A stretch of DNA of 64,000 nt from Corynebacterium choanae. Lineage in GTDB: Bacteria > Actinomycetota > Actinomycetes > Mycobacteriales > Mycobacteriaceae. The stretch spans positions 2,418,001-2,482,000 of the forward strand of contig NZ_CP033896.1 in assembly GCF_003813965.1 (NCBI RefSeq), in the 5' to 3' direction. Every line of letters begins with the position of its first letter. Position 1 is the stretch's first letter. Below are positions 46,662 through 55,224 of the stretch, piece after piece. The notes under the pieces are model-generated. The model was not told the DNA's origin. It saw only the letters and a program-made list of their open reading frames with translations, and did not search any database. The translations under genes and the position numbers were made by a program.

Positions 46662-47804
46662 ATGGCACACAGCAAACCGAAGGGATGGCTGCGCGCGGCC
46701 GGACTCGTTATCCGGCTATTGTCGGCAGCAGTCATTGTGTGTCTGATCTTCTGGATTGGTCTTTCTGTGGCGGGGAAGTTTTTTACCGTCGGTATCAGTG
46801 AGGAAGATCTTCTCGCCAACCATCCTGCCGCGGTCATGATTCACGATCCGAGCAATTCGGCGTGGCCGATGACAGTTGCGACCGTGCACGGCGATGTGGT
46901 GGTGCATGAACGCCCCGGGAAAGCTGTGGCGTTAACTACCGACGCGGCGGATAATCTTGTCGCCTTAGAACTCACCCCTAGTGGTATCCCGGATCTTTCC
47001 GCCCACACTGCCACCGGTGCAGCGATCACCCCGTGGCTGAGTGAAGGATTGTCGATTCAAAAACCGGAACTCCTCGAACTCGAGGGGGACACCCTGCCCT
47101 ATGACCAGATCGCATCCCTCGACCCGGGAGCTATTTTCGCCACCGGCTCTAATCTGCGGGAAGACCAATTCCGCACACTCAGCCGCATTGCCCCGACTAT
47201 TGATGTTCCAGTGGGCAACAAGCAACCCGCCTGGGAGCAGTCGGTGCAGGTAGTGGGCACCGTGATGGGGGCACCGAAACAAGTAGCCCGCAAGCTGGAC
47301 GAAACTGAGCATCTGTTGGCAAACGTCCGCGACGAAGAGACTTCGTTTCGGGGCACGACAACCGTCATCGTCGATATCAGCCATCAAAACTCGTTGATGC
47401 TGCGCTACGGATCCTCCCCTACCGCGCAACTGCTAGAAGCCTTCGGTTTCACTGTCGTGGGCGCTCCTACCGATGATCAAGAGGGATTTTTCACCAATAC
47501 CCGACCGACCACTTGGGAGGAGATCACGATGCTCAATCCCGATCTGGTGGTGGTGTTTTACGAGTCGGATTCGCAACGGGCAGAGACGGAAAGTAATCCG
47601 ATTTATGCCACCATTCCGGCGGTGCACGGCGGCCATGTGGTGGGTTTGCAGAATGCGGACATGATCATGGCGCTGCGACATCCGACTGTGTTGAGCATTC
47701 CGTGGACTGTGAACACGGTAGTGCCTTTGTTGCGTGCCGGTGTGGTTGGCCGTGATGCACCTGCCCCGGAAGGTCCTCGACCGGATCTGGTGCCCCGGCT
47801 GTAG
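46662..47804 (+). CDS. FecB/BtuF-like metal-chelate-binding protein with a membrane anchor
   Basis: Substrate-binding component of a FecCD-type ABC importer, 380 residues. It is not a lipoprotein: a basic N terminus is followed by one hydrophobic helix (about 15-38) with no Cys, so it is tethered or cleaved differently from most Gram-positive binding proteins. The class III binding fold is visible as two lobes: VHERPGKAVALTTDAADNLVALEL, then SLDPGAIFATGSNLREDQFRTLSRIAPTIDV, and in the second lobe DISHQNSLMLRYG, WEEITMLNPDLVVVF and IPAVHGGHVVGL. The permease and ATPase genes follow on the same strand. The substrate, probably a siderophore or cobamide, cannot be read from sequence. Confidence 0.82.
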   Translation: MAHSKPKGWLRAAGLVIRLLSAAVIVCLIFWIGLSVAGKFFTVGISEEDLLANHPAAVMIHDPSNSAWPMTVATVHGDVVVHERPGKAVALTTDAADNLVALELTPSGIPDLSAHTATGAAITPWLSEGLSIQKPELLELEGDTLPYDQIASLDPGAIFATGSNLREDQFRTLSRIAPTIDVPVGNKQPAWEQSVQVVGTVMGAPKQVARKLDETEHLLANVRDEETSFRGTTTVIVDISHQNSLMLRYGSSPTAQLLEAFGFTVVGAPTDDQEGFFTNTRPTTWEEITMLNPDLVVVFYESDSQRAETESNPIYATIPAVHGGHVVGLQNADMIMALRHPTVLSIPWTVNTVVPLLRAGVVGRDAPAPEGPRPDLVPRL

Positions 47805-48248
47805 TAAGTGCAACGCTGCGAGCGTTGGTGTCGCGTTGAGCACGCGGAGCATATTGTCCAGCTACTGCCGCCAGGTGAATATCTTGTAGTCCTTGGTGGT
47901 TGGTGGTTGCCTGAGCCTGGGGTGGTTCGGGGTGAGCGGGTTGTGTTTCGCTGTGGGTGGGTTTGCTTTTTCTGATTTGTGCGGGCTTTGTTGTTTTGTG
48001 TGCTTGGGGTGTTTGCCCATGGTGCATGGCTCCTACAGCCGCGCGCAGTAGGTATTTGATGCCGTTTAGTGGGGGTGGTTCCGGCTGGGTTGATGGCAGT
48101 TGCGCCGGCGTGTGCAGCGTGCCTGTTGCCACCGGTGTTGTTGAGGTGGCACCAGGGTTGTGCCGATTTCGCTTCGCCAGGGGCGCTCCCCGGAGTAGGG
48201 TATGGTTCGTTTCTTTTCGATTTGTGCATCACACAAAAGGGGATGTTG
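47805..48248. other. GT-rich spacer in the ABC operon
   Basis: About 440 bases of strongly G/T-biased sequence (long runs of TGGTTGG, GGGTG and similar). A CAACGCTGCGAGCGTTG hairpin sits at its start, just after the binding-protein gene. Open frames on both strands here are artefacts of this bias. Confidence 0.5.
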
Positions 48249-49244
48249 GTGAGTGCTTTCGATGTGTCCACCGATTCCGGCGGACTGGTGGTTGCATCCG
48301 CCCCGGTGACGGCCGCACAACGCGCCGTTGCGGCGCATTGTGTGCACCGCTACGGGCAGTTGCCCGCCCCCGGTCAACTCGTCGCTGTCGGCAGCTGGGC
48401 TGTGCTGGCGGCGCTGACGGCCGGGATCGCCGGTCTGCTGGGGCTTGCCTGGCAGTCGATTGCGGCGCTAGTGGCCTGTGGTGCATCCCTCGGCGTGGCA
48501 GGATTGCTGCTGCATGCCCACACCCGGCTCAAGGTGGCTGACGCAGGTATTTTCGGCATTGGCCCGGTCGCGGCAGGGATGATCACCGTCGCCGGGGTGT
48601 CTAACCCGGTGGCGCGGGTGATCGTTGGTATCGCCGGGGCGGCAGTGGCCACCTGGTTGTTGTATCGGCTGTTTTTAATTCCGCGTCGACATACTCACCG
48701 GCTGACGGTGGTGGTCGGCGGACTGTTGATCGGCATCACTTCTACTTCCCTGCTGGGGGTGGTGGCGGTCGCCGCATTGCACGATCCACGGCAGGTGTTA
48801 ACTGCACAGGTCGGAATGGTGCCGGCTGCATCGTCGCTCGCCGCCTGGCTGACCCTGGCATGCTGTTTGGTGGTGGTAGCAGCCCTCGTGTGGCATTCGA
48901 CGAATTTGAACGTGTTTTACACCGGTCAGGTTGCCTGCACCGTGTTTGGGGTGTCGGTGTCCCGCATCGCACTGCTCACATTTTGCGCCACAGTGCTGCT
49001 GGTCGGTATTTCGGCTGCCACTTCCGGACCGCTGGTTGGGGTGGGAATGTTGGCGGTGATTGTGGTGCGCCGGGTCACCATGTTTGATATTCGCTTGCTG
49101 CTGCCGGCGACAGCTGCCGCTGGTGTGCTGGTGGTGCTGCTGGCAGCTATCGCCCAACAGCTCACCGGGGTACCGGCGGGGGCACTTGTTGCCGGAGTGT
49201 CGTGTGCTGTGGTGTTGTGGTGGCTGACGAAGGGCACCTTATGA
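48249..49244 (+). CDS. FecCD-family ABC permease, first
   Basis: Membrane subunit of the metal-chelate importer, about 331 residues with eight to ten hydrophobic helices. The usual family segments are recognisable but loose: VVVGGLLIGITSTSLLG, FGVSVSRIALLTFC and AATSGPLVGVGMLAVIVVRR, the last corresponding to the GPIGFVGLIVPH region. Start candidates are ATG 48243, TTG 48246 and GTG 48249; AAGGGG spacing favours the GTG. A much longer open frame upstream runs through GT-rich spacer and is not used. It overlaps the second permease gene by four bases. Confidence 0.82.
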   Translation: MSAFDVSTDSGGLVVASAPVTAAQRAVAAHCVHRYGQLPAPGQLVAVGSWAVLAALTAGIAGLLGLAWQSIAALVACGASLGVAGLLLHAHTRLKVADAGIFGIGPVAAGMITVAGVSNPVARVIVGIAGAAVATWLLYRLFLIPRRHTHRLTVVVGGLLIGITSTSLLGVVAVAALHDPRQVLTAQVGMVPAASSLAAWLTLACCLVVVAALVWHSTNLNVFYTGQVACTVFGVSVSRIALLTFCATVLLVGISAATSGPLVGVGMLAVIVVRRVTMFDIRLLLPATAAAGVLVVLLAAIAQQLTGVPAGALVAGVSCAVVLWWLTKGTL

Positions 49245-50353
49245 TCCGCTACGCGTTTTCCCCTCCTCCCCAGGACAACTCCCGCCGCCGCCCCTGGCAG
49301 CGGCTGTGGCATATCCGTCCCACCACTGTCCCGGCGCGCCCCCGCCTTCAGATTGGCCCGCTGCAAGTGGCGTGGCATCCGCAATGGTGGCTGGTCACGG
49401 TGGTCACCACTGCAATACTGCTGCTACTTAGCTGGGTGTCGCTGGTGGTAACCGATGCCACCTTGTCCCCACAGATGTTCACAGCAGCACCGTTAACGGA
49501 TGCGATTCACCCCTCCTTCCCGGCGACAATACCGCATCAGGTGTGGCGTCCTGCGGCGGCAATCTTGGCGGGCATGCTGCTCGGGCTTTCCGGGGCGTTG
49601 ACGCAAACAGTGACCGGGAAAACTCATGCCAGTGCCGATGTCACCGGCGGGGTGGGGGCTGGTGCTGCCGCAGCTGCTGCTGTGGCATTGGTGCCGCATC
49701 TTCCCGGCGTGACTGTAGTGCAATGGGTTGCCGCCTGGGTGGTGGGTGCTGCAGTGTTTCGGCAAGTGTGGCGGCTGGCCCGCCGCCACCGGGCAACCGG
49801 GGTGGGGAGTTTGCTTGGGGGGATTGTGATCACTCTGCTGGCGCAGGCGATCGCTTTTGCGGTCGCCGACCACACCGCCAATGTTGCCCTGCTGACCACC
49901 GCAGTGTTTGGTGCCTGCGACTATGCCACCGCCGAAGAGATCCTGCTGGCTGCAGCGGTGCTCGTCGTCTGCGGCGGGTTTACTGCTAGTCATCAAGCCC
50001 AGTTTTATCGGGCCGGAATAGGTCGCGGCCTGGGCGAACTCACCGGCCTGCGGCTATCCGGGGTGCGCGGCACGATGACGGTGGCGACCTGTGCCGCGGC
50101 CGCCGCAACAGTGTTGGCAGGCCCGCTGCTATTTGTCGCGTTCTTAAGCCCAATTGCTGCCCGGAAACTCGTCAATTCCGGCACCGGCATATTGCTCCCC
50201 GCCACCCTGCTTGGGGCTACTGCCACTTTGGCCTGCGATATTGTGGCGCAACTCTTGCCAGGCCCGGTGCCCTGCGGCATGCTCACCGCCGGCTGCGGGG
50301 CAGTGGCCACCATGATTATTCTTACCCGCATCACCACCAGGAGCAGTCTATGA
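49241..50353 (+). CDS. FecCD-family ABC permease, second
   Basis: Second membrane subunit of the importer, 370 residues, slightly longer than usual because of a basic 45-residue cytoplasmic N terminus. Family landmarks: VWRPAAAILAGMLLGLSGAL (matching RLPRxLxAxLVGAALAxSG), the GELTGLRLSGVRGTMTVATC region and AGPLLFVAFLSPIAARKL. The ATG overlaps the upstream stop (ATGA), and AAGGG lies before it. It overlaps the ATPase start in the same way, so the three genes are tightly coupled. Confidence 0.86.
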   Translation: MIRYAFSPPPQDNSRRRPWQRLWHIRPTTVPARPRLQIGPLQVAWHPQWWLVTVVTTAILLLLSWVSLVVTDATLSPQMFTAAPLTDAIHPSFPATIPHQVWRPAAAILAGMLLGLSGALTQTVTGKTHASADVTGGVGAGAAAAAAVALVPHLPGVTVVQWVAAWVVGAAVFRQVWRLARRHRATGVGSLLGGIVITLLAQAIAFAVADHTANVALLTTAVFGACDYATAEEILLAAAVLVVCGGFTASHQAQFYRAGIGRGLGELTGLRLSGVRGTMTVATCAAAAATVLAGPLLFVAFLSPIAARKLVNSGTGILLPATLLGATATLACDIVAQLLPGPVPCGMLTAGCGAVATMIILTRITTRSSL

Positions 50354-51804
50354 GCCGCCGTCCAACCCGAATCAAGGTTCGCTCGCTTGCTGCTGGCGGC
50401 AGCAGCACCACTCCGGCGATCGCCGAGATCAACCTCACCATTCCCGCTGACAGTCTCACCATCATTGTCGGCGCGAACAGTAGCGGTAAATCGGTGCTGC
50501 TGGCCGCCCTCGGCGGCCGGATCCGCGCCACCCGCGGATCAGTCGTAATCGACGGCACCTCAGTGGAACGGTTGAAACGCAAAGACCGCAGCGAACGTAT
50601 CGCGCTGGTGCCGCAGCATCCTTCCGCCCCGGAAGGAATGAAAATCTCCGATCTCATCGCCGCCGCCCGCAGCCCCCACTCGCGCTTCTTCATCCCCTAC
50701 ACCCCCGCCGACGAGCACACCGTCGCCCAAGCACTCAACGTCACCGGTGCCGGCGCCTATGCCACCGCCGACTATGACGAACTCGCCGCCCACCAGCGGC
50801 GCCGCGTCTGGTTGGCGGCTGCACTTGCCCGCAACACCCCCATCTTGCTGCTCGACGAACCCACCCACTCCTTGGACTTGGCCCGCACCCAAGAGATGAT
50901 GAACCTCATCCACCGGCGCACCCGGGAACATCACACCACCGTGGTGATGACCACCCGTGATCTGCCGATGGCGCTGCGCTACGCCGACCAGCTGGTCATT
51001 TTGGATGAAGGCCGGGTCGCGGCCGCCGGCGCCCCCAGCATCATCACCAAAGAACTCCTCGCCCATGTGTTCCATATCGATGCCGATATTGTCACCGATC
51101 CGGCAACCGGCGGACCGTTGATCATTCCCGCCGCCCCACCCCACATCCGCATCCAGCAGGCCACCCACCCCAGTCCGGCGGCCAACAATCCAGCAAGCCA
51201 CCCCACCGACAAGCAACCCACCGCCGATGCCGCCGGTGCACACCCCGCCAGCAATCCGGCACAACCTCACCCCGCAACCGACACCACCGGCAACACAGCC
51301 GCCCCCACCCCGCCAGCGCAGCCAACACCCGAACCAGCAGGTGCCACCAATATCCCCACTACAGCACGCCCGAGCAGCACCCGCATCGGTGGCGCTGCGG
51401 CGCCGAACAGTGCCACCAGTAGCAATCCCACCAATAATGCCACCAACACTGCCAGTGACAGTGTTACCGCAGCACAACAACACGTCGCAGCCTGCAAAGC
51501 AACCGTCGAACAGTGCCGTAAACAACTCGAGGAATGTCAACACCAAGCCAAACAGGCCGCCACGAAAGCCCGCCGCCTGCAGGCGAAAGCACAAAAATTC
51601 GAAACAGAACTCGACGAACTCGACGCGGCTGATCCCCAAGTAGACACGCTGCGTGCCCTCACCGCGCAAGCACTCGCCGACGCCCACAGTGCCCAGGAAG
51701 AAGCAACCGCCTTACAGGAGGCACTCACCGCAGCGAAAGAAGCGGTCACCGATGCGGAAGCCGACGTGCATCAAGCCAAACATGCGCTACGCCACATCGA
51801 TTAA
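50350..51804 (+). CDS. FecE-like ABC ATPase with altered motifs and a coiled-coil tail
   Basis: ATPase subunit of the metal-chelate importer, 484 residues; FecE proteins usually have about 260. Residues 1-250 form the nucleotide-binding domain: Walker A GANSSGKS (41-48), Q-loop Gln89, Walker B PILLLDEP (164-171) and D-loop SLDL. Two motifs are abnormal: the signature LSGGQ reads LAAHQ (145-149) and the H-loop His reads Arg203 (TTRDLPMALRYAD). Residues about 255-370 are a Pro/Thr/Ala/Asn-rich linker, and about 375-484 a long charged helix that should form a coiled coil, with two Cys near its start. ATP binding is plausible; normal ATP hydrolysis is doubtful. The ribosome site CAGGAG precedes the ATG. 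Confidence 0.85.
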   Translation: MSRRPTRIKVRSLAAGGSSTTPAIAEINLTIPADSLTIIVGANSSGKSVLLAALGGRIRATRGSVVIDGTSVERLKRKDRSERIALVPQHPSAPEGMKISDLIAAARSPHSRFFIPYTPADEHTVAQALNVTGAGAYATADYDELAAHQRRRVWLAAALARNTPILLLDEPTHSLDLARTQEMMNLIHRRTREHHTTVVMTTRDLPMALRYADQLVILDEGRVAAAGAPSIITKELLAHVFHIDADIVTDPATGGPLIIPAAPPHIRIQQATHPSPAANNPASHPTDKQPTADAAGAHPASNPAQPHPATDTTGNTAAPTPPAQPTPEPAGATNIPTTARPSSTRIGGAAAPNSATSSNPTNNATNTASDSVTAAQQHVAACKATVEQCRKQLEECQHQAKQAATKARRLQAKAQKFETELDELDAADPQVDTLRALTAQALADAHSAQEEATALQEALTAAKEAVTDAEADVHQAKHALRHID

Positions 51805-51912
51805 CTTGCCCCGATCAAGCGCTGCACCAGCGTATCCCCCACACACCTGTGCTGCACAACACCACCCCTCACTGCAGCGGCTCGCCGACAGCCAGCACCG
51901 CCCCAAACACCA

Positions 51913-51961
51913 CACCCGCTGAAGTTTCCCAGTGCAGATACTGGTGAAACTCCAGCGGGTG
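51913..51961. terminator. hairpin between convergent genes
   Basis: CACCCGCTG-AAGTTTC-CCAGT pairs with ACTGG-TGAAACTC-CAGCGGGTG, a long nearly perfect stem. No T run, but its position between the ATPase and ybjN genes suits a bidirectional terminator. Confidence 0.6.
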
Positions 51962-52020
51962 CACACCTGCCACCCCACCTAGGCCTCATCGATATCCTGC
52001 ATGAGATCAGGACATTACTG

Positions 52021-52476
52021 CTACTGCTCAGTGTCCTGCTGCGGGAAAAACGCTTCCCGATACTGGGTGGCCATCGCCCGGATTACCCCAACAGTTGGAA
52101 ACAGCCACGCCTTCAACTGATCATCAGTGGCGCCACGGGCAACAAACACCGGAATATCGATGCTCAACACTTTGCCATGCTCGGCGCCATAGTCAGCAAA
52201 GGAAATCTGGGCAAAATCCGCGGTCTCATTCGCATACGTCAACCAGGCCAGCACATTATCTTCCCGTCCCTCTGGGATCGGATGGTTGGGCAGCTGAGTT
52301 GAAACCGTCAACAACACTTGCGCCTGGGCACAGTCAATCCGCACCGGGATATCGTCGATCAACATCACCAGCCATTGCGGATTCTCTGGGAGTTCCACCA
52401 GCTCGATGTCGATCGTCCGGAACACGTTTTTCACCCGTTCCGCGGTGACCGGCAAAATCACATTATTGAGCTCCAT
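52021..52476 (-). CDS. YbjN-family protein 1
   Basis: 151-residue cytosolic protein of the YbjN family, whose fold resembles type III secretion chaperones. The pattern of a two-stranded start (VTAERVKNVFRTIDIELVEL), a middle strand pair and a C-terminal helix with ATDDQLKAWLFPTVGVIRAM matches the family. The start at 52476 has GGAGG ten bases upstream and overlaps the previous gene by 14 bases. Last of four paralogous genes in a row; the function in actinobacteria is not known. Confidence 0.8.
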   Translation of the reverse strand: MELNNVILPVTAERVKNVFRTIDIELVELPENPQWLVMLIDDIPVRIDCAQAQVLLTVSTQLPNHPIPEGREDNVLAWLTYANETADFAQISFADYGAEHGKVLSIDIPVFVARGATDDQLKAWLFPTVGVIRAMATQYREAFFPQQDTEQ

Positions 52477-52936
52477 GGCCGCGTGCCTCCATTTCTCGTT
52501 GGCGTTCTTCCTCGGTAGGCACATGCATCAAATCGCCGAAACGATCAGCAAGCGTCACAGCCGTATCATCCATAGCTTTCATCACTAGCTGCACCAGCGC
52601 AGTGAGCTGCTCATCCGACATACCGCCGGTCACCCAATGCGAATAGCGCAGCTGAATGCCGCCCATAGCCTGCGAACACACCAACTTCGGCACCAGCTGT
52701 GTGGCGGTGTATTCGTTGATTTTCGCAGCAACCTGCTTCATCGACTCGGTGTCGTTAAACACCCGATTCCACACCCCGGCGATCTGCAGATGATCTTCGA
52801 CAATGCGAATCTCATACAGCACATCCCGAATAATGAGCCGAACCGGATCAGCCGGCTGCTCATGGACTGTGGACAGCCCCATATCGGTGAGGATCGCGTT
52901 GACTCGCGATTGCGTCACCGGCGAAAGATTACTCAT
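52463..52936 (-). CDS. YbjN-family protein 2
   Basis: 157 residues, related in layout to its three neighbours: N-terminal SRVNAILTDMGLSTVHE, a central strand region around DHLQIAGVWNRVF, and the C-terminal GGMSDEQLTALVQLVMKAMD, which repeats the (M/L)SDEQL motif seen in the other copies. A basic/acidic tail (EEERQREMEARGHG) follows. It begins 6 bases after the next upstream copy ends, so it is co-transcribed. Confidence 0.82.
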   Translation of the reverse strand: MSNLSPVTQSRVNAILTDMGLSTVHEQPADPVRLIIRDVLYEIRIVEDHLQIAGVWNRVFNDTESMKQVAAKINEYTATQLVPKLVCSQAMGGIQLRYSHWVTGGMSDEQLTALVQLVMKAMDDTAVTLADRFGDLMHVPTEEERQREMEARGHGAQ

Positions 52937-52942
52937 TGACTG

Positions 52943-53413
52943 CTACTTTCCTTCCTGGGGTGCTTCCGGTGGAGTGACCGGCTGCAGCGAGAAATGCTCA
53001 AACACCTGCTTGCCGAATTCGAGCACAGCCTGCAACGCCACCTCGATCGCCAGCCGCAGCTGCATGTCGCTCATGCCCTTCGGGCACAAAAATGGTGCAT
53101 CAGCCGACAGCACCAATTCACCGGAGTCCTCTTTCACCACATAGGCGTGGGTGAAAAACGTATTGAAGTTGAATTCGTTGACGAACTTCACCAGCTCTTG
53201 ATACTGCGCAGCAGGGAAATGATGCTGGAACAGATACATGTTCACCATGCCGGTCAACGGCAGATTCGTCGCATCAAAGCGCACCGGATATTCGTTGATA
53301 AACGTATAAAACTGGGTGCCCTGCTGGTTGCCGGTAAATTCCAGATCCTTGAGCACCGCCATAAACCGGTCGGTGGTAACTTCACGAACCTCGTTGGTCT
53401 GTGCACTACTCAC
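52943..53413 (-). CDS. YbjN-family protein 3
   Basis: 156 residues; TTDRFMAVLKDLEFTGNQQG at the N terminus and GMSDMQLRLAIEVALQAVLE near the end carry the family pattern. The middle FFTHAYVVKEDSGELVLSADA is typical of YbjN. It overlaps the upstream copy by four bases. No signal peptide. Confidence 0.84.
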   Translation of the reverse strand: MSSAQTNEVREVTTDRFMAVLKDLEFTGNQQGTQFYTFINEYPVRFDATNLPLTGMVNMYLFQHHFPAAQYQELVKFVNEFNFNTFFTHAYVVKEDSGELVLSADAPFLCPKGMSDMQLRLAIEVALQAVLEFGKQVFEHFSLQPVTPPEAPQEGK

Positions 53414-53841
53414 TTGGATGCGCCCTCCTGCCCGGGAATCATGTGGGCAAATTTTTCGTCGAGCTTTTCGATCTGCTGCAGCATCGCAGCCATCACTGTG
53501 CCCAGGATGCCGTCGAGCTGTTCATCGGTGAGCCCTAAATCGACAAGATGGGCATACTCCAGGGCAAGCAGCTTATTTTTGTCCACCACATAGGCTTTCG
53601 GCACCACATTTTGCCGATTCATGTCGTTGGCATGCTGGCGCAGCATTTGCATATCCAACTCGCTGTCCGCGCGACCCCGCCACACGCCGATCGCGCGCAG
53701 CCGAGGCCCGTTGAGCTGAATAGAAACTACCGCGTTACGAAACGGAATATACAGCTCGGAATCGTTGTTCCAGCTAAAACTTAAATTGTTGTTCTTCGCC
53801 CAGGCGCCCAGGCGTTCGGTGGTTAGCGGTTGAGGTTCCAT
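53410..53841 (-). CDS. YbjN-family protein 4 (first of the operon)
   Basis: 143 residues from the Met at 53839-53841 (MEPQPLTTERLGAWAKNN). Family features: WNNDSELYIPFRNAVVSIQL, KAYVVDKNKLLALEYAHLVD and GLTDEQLDGILGTVMAAM. AAAGGACGG lies about 20 bases upstream, rather far, so a start a little upstream cannot be excluded. It heads the four-gene operon and is divergent from the MscS channel gene. Confidence 0.82.
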   Translation of the reverse strand: MEPQPLTTERLGAWAKNNNLSFSWNNDSELYIPFRNAVVSIQLNGPRLRAIGVWRGRADSELDMQMLRQHANDMNRQNVVPKAYVVDKNKLLALEYAHLVDLGLTDEQLDGILGTVMAAMLQQIEKLDEKFAHMIPGQEGASK

Positions 53842-54223
53842 ACGTTTTGCCGCACACCGTCCTTTCTTACCGCATCTTGCATCGCTTATAAGCCCCTGCC
53901 GCGGCGCGGGCACCAGGGTAGTTTCCCGCCAGCGATCCACCCTGCGGTGGGACTTAGTGGGACACGATGATGGTTGTTCACTGCTGCACCTTGCCTGGCT
54001 TCATCGCAGCAAGTACCTCGGTATCGCCTTGATCGATGTTGCGTCAGCGGCAGCAGGCATGTGCTATTAACGATACAGTTCTCTTGCGGTCGGTGTGACC
54101 GGCAGGGGCACGAGATTCGCTCACAGCAGACGCACCCCACCCGGATTCGCCACACCAGGCCACCAATCCTTCGACCACTTCCGGTATGAGCTGATCTATC
54201 ACCGTAGGCTACTGTTAGGTGTC
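53842..54223. other. divergent promoter region, ybjN operon / mscS
   Basis: About 380 bases with no gene supported. Promoters for both directions must lie here; none assigned. Confidence 0.4.
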
Positions 54224-55081
54224 ATGATTGACGTACTGCAGGCAGCAGCGGCTGATCCTAATCCCGCTGCTCAAGTAACGGAAACCATTAAACACATCAC
54301 GTGGACTGGGGTGGGCTGGGGCTGTGTAATCCTCGCAGTCGCTATTGCCATCGGCATGCTGGTGCGACACACCCTCACCTGGGTTCTTCTCAACTGGGTG
54401 AAACGCAGCGAATCATCGGCCCGCGTGTTAGGGAAACTCGCCCAGGCGGCGGTGATTGTGCTTGGGGTGGGTGCCGCATTGGCCTATGTGTTCCCATCGA
54501 TTAAGCCGGTCAACCTGGTCGGCGGTTTGGGTGTGGTATCGATCGCCGCCGGTATCGCTTTCCAAACAGTGCTCGGCAACATGTTCGCTGGACTGGTGAT
54601 TTTGTGGCGACAAACCCCGGTGGTTGGGGATCAAATCTCGGTGGAAGGCGTTTCCGGCACCATCACCACCATCACCCTGTCGCACACCACTGTCCATACC
54701 TTCGACGGCCGGCAGGTATTGATCCCTAACGGGGTGTTGCACAAGTCGATGGTGACAGTGCAAACCGAACATCCGTGGATTCGTAGCTCGTTCACTATCA
54801 AAATTCGCAATCCGGAACAGTTCCGTCGGGCACGGGAGGTGGCAATTGCCGCGCTCGGCCCTGTCCCACAAGTGTTGGATAATCCCCCACCGGTGGCAGT
54901 ACTGCGCCAAGTTGCTGACGGCATGGCGACCATGGAAGTCCGTTTCTGGTCTGGGTCGCAACAATTCGAGACCGTGACCGCCTTGGATCTAGCGATTTTG
55001 GCGGTGCTCGACGCGCTGCGCGCCGAGTCGATCGCCTTCGGCCCCGATAATGTGGTCGTCCTGTCCGACGGGGGCGAATAA
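54224..55081 (+). CDS. small-conductance mechanosensitive channel (MscS family)
   Basis: 285 residues, the size of E. coli MscS. Three membrane helices: GCVILAVAIAIGMLV, LAQAAVIVLGVGAALAYVF and the pore helix GGLGVVSIAAGIAFQTVLGN, then the beta domain FAGLVILWRQTPVVGDQISV and the IPNGVLHKSMV motif. It opens under membrane tension to release solutes. The start at 54224 (TAGGTG upstream) gives a normal MscS N terminus; a longer open frame upstream is not needed. Confidence 0.92.
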   Translation: MIDVLQAAAADPNPAAQVTETIKHITWTGVGWGCVILAVAIAIGMLVRHTLTWVLLNWVKRSESSARVLGKLAQAAVIVLGVGAALAYVFPSIKPVNLVGGLGVVSIAAGIAFQTVLGNMFAGLVILWRQTPVVGDQISVEGVSGTITTITLSHTTVHTFDGRQVLIPNGVLHKSMVTVQTEHPWIRSSFTIKIRNPEQFRRAREVAIAALGPVPQVLDNPPPVAVLRQVADGMATMEVRFWSGSQQFETVTALDLAILAVLDALRAESIAFGPDNVVVLSDGGE

Positions 55082-55224
55082 CTAGCCATCTGGCGCAGCA
55101 TTGTTCCCTGATCCTTTCCCCGGCTTGTGCCACAAGTACAATGCCAAAAGCATGTTTTCAACTCAGTGACAGCCTTCGCATTCCGTATTGCTGTCGGCTG
55201 TTCCTTGTTTAAGAAAGACCTCTT

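Noticed and set aside
47603..48271. Minus-strand frame rich in Thr, His, Pro and Gln
   Set aside because: Arises from the G/T-rich spacer on the other strand; repetitive composition, no start signal.
50560..51687. 375-codon Gly/Val-rich minus-strand frame
   Set aside because: Complement of the ATPase gene and its Pro/Thr/Ala linker; no independent motif.
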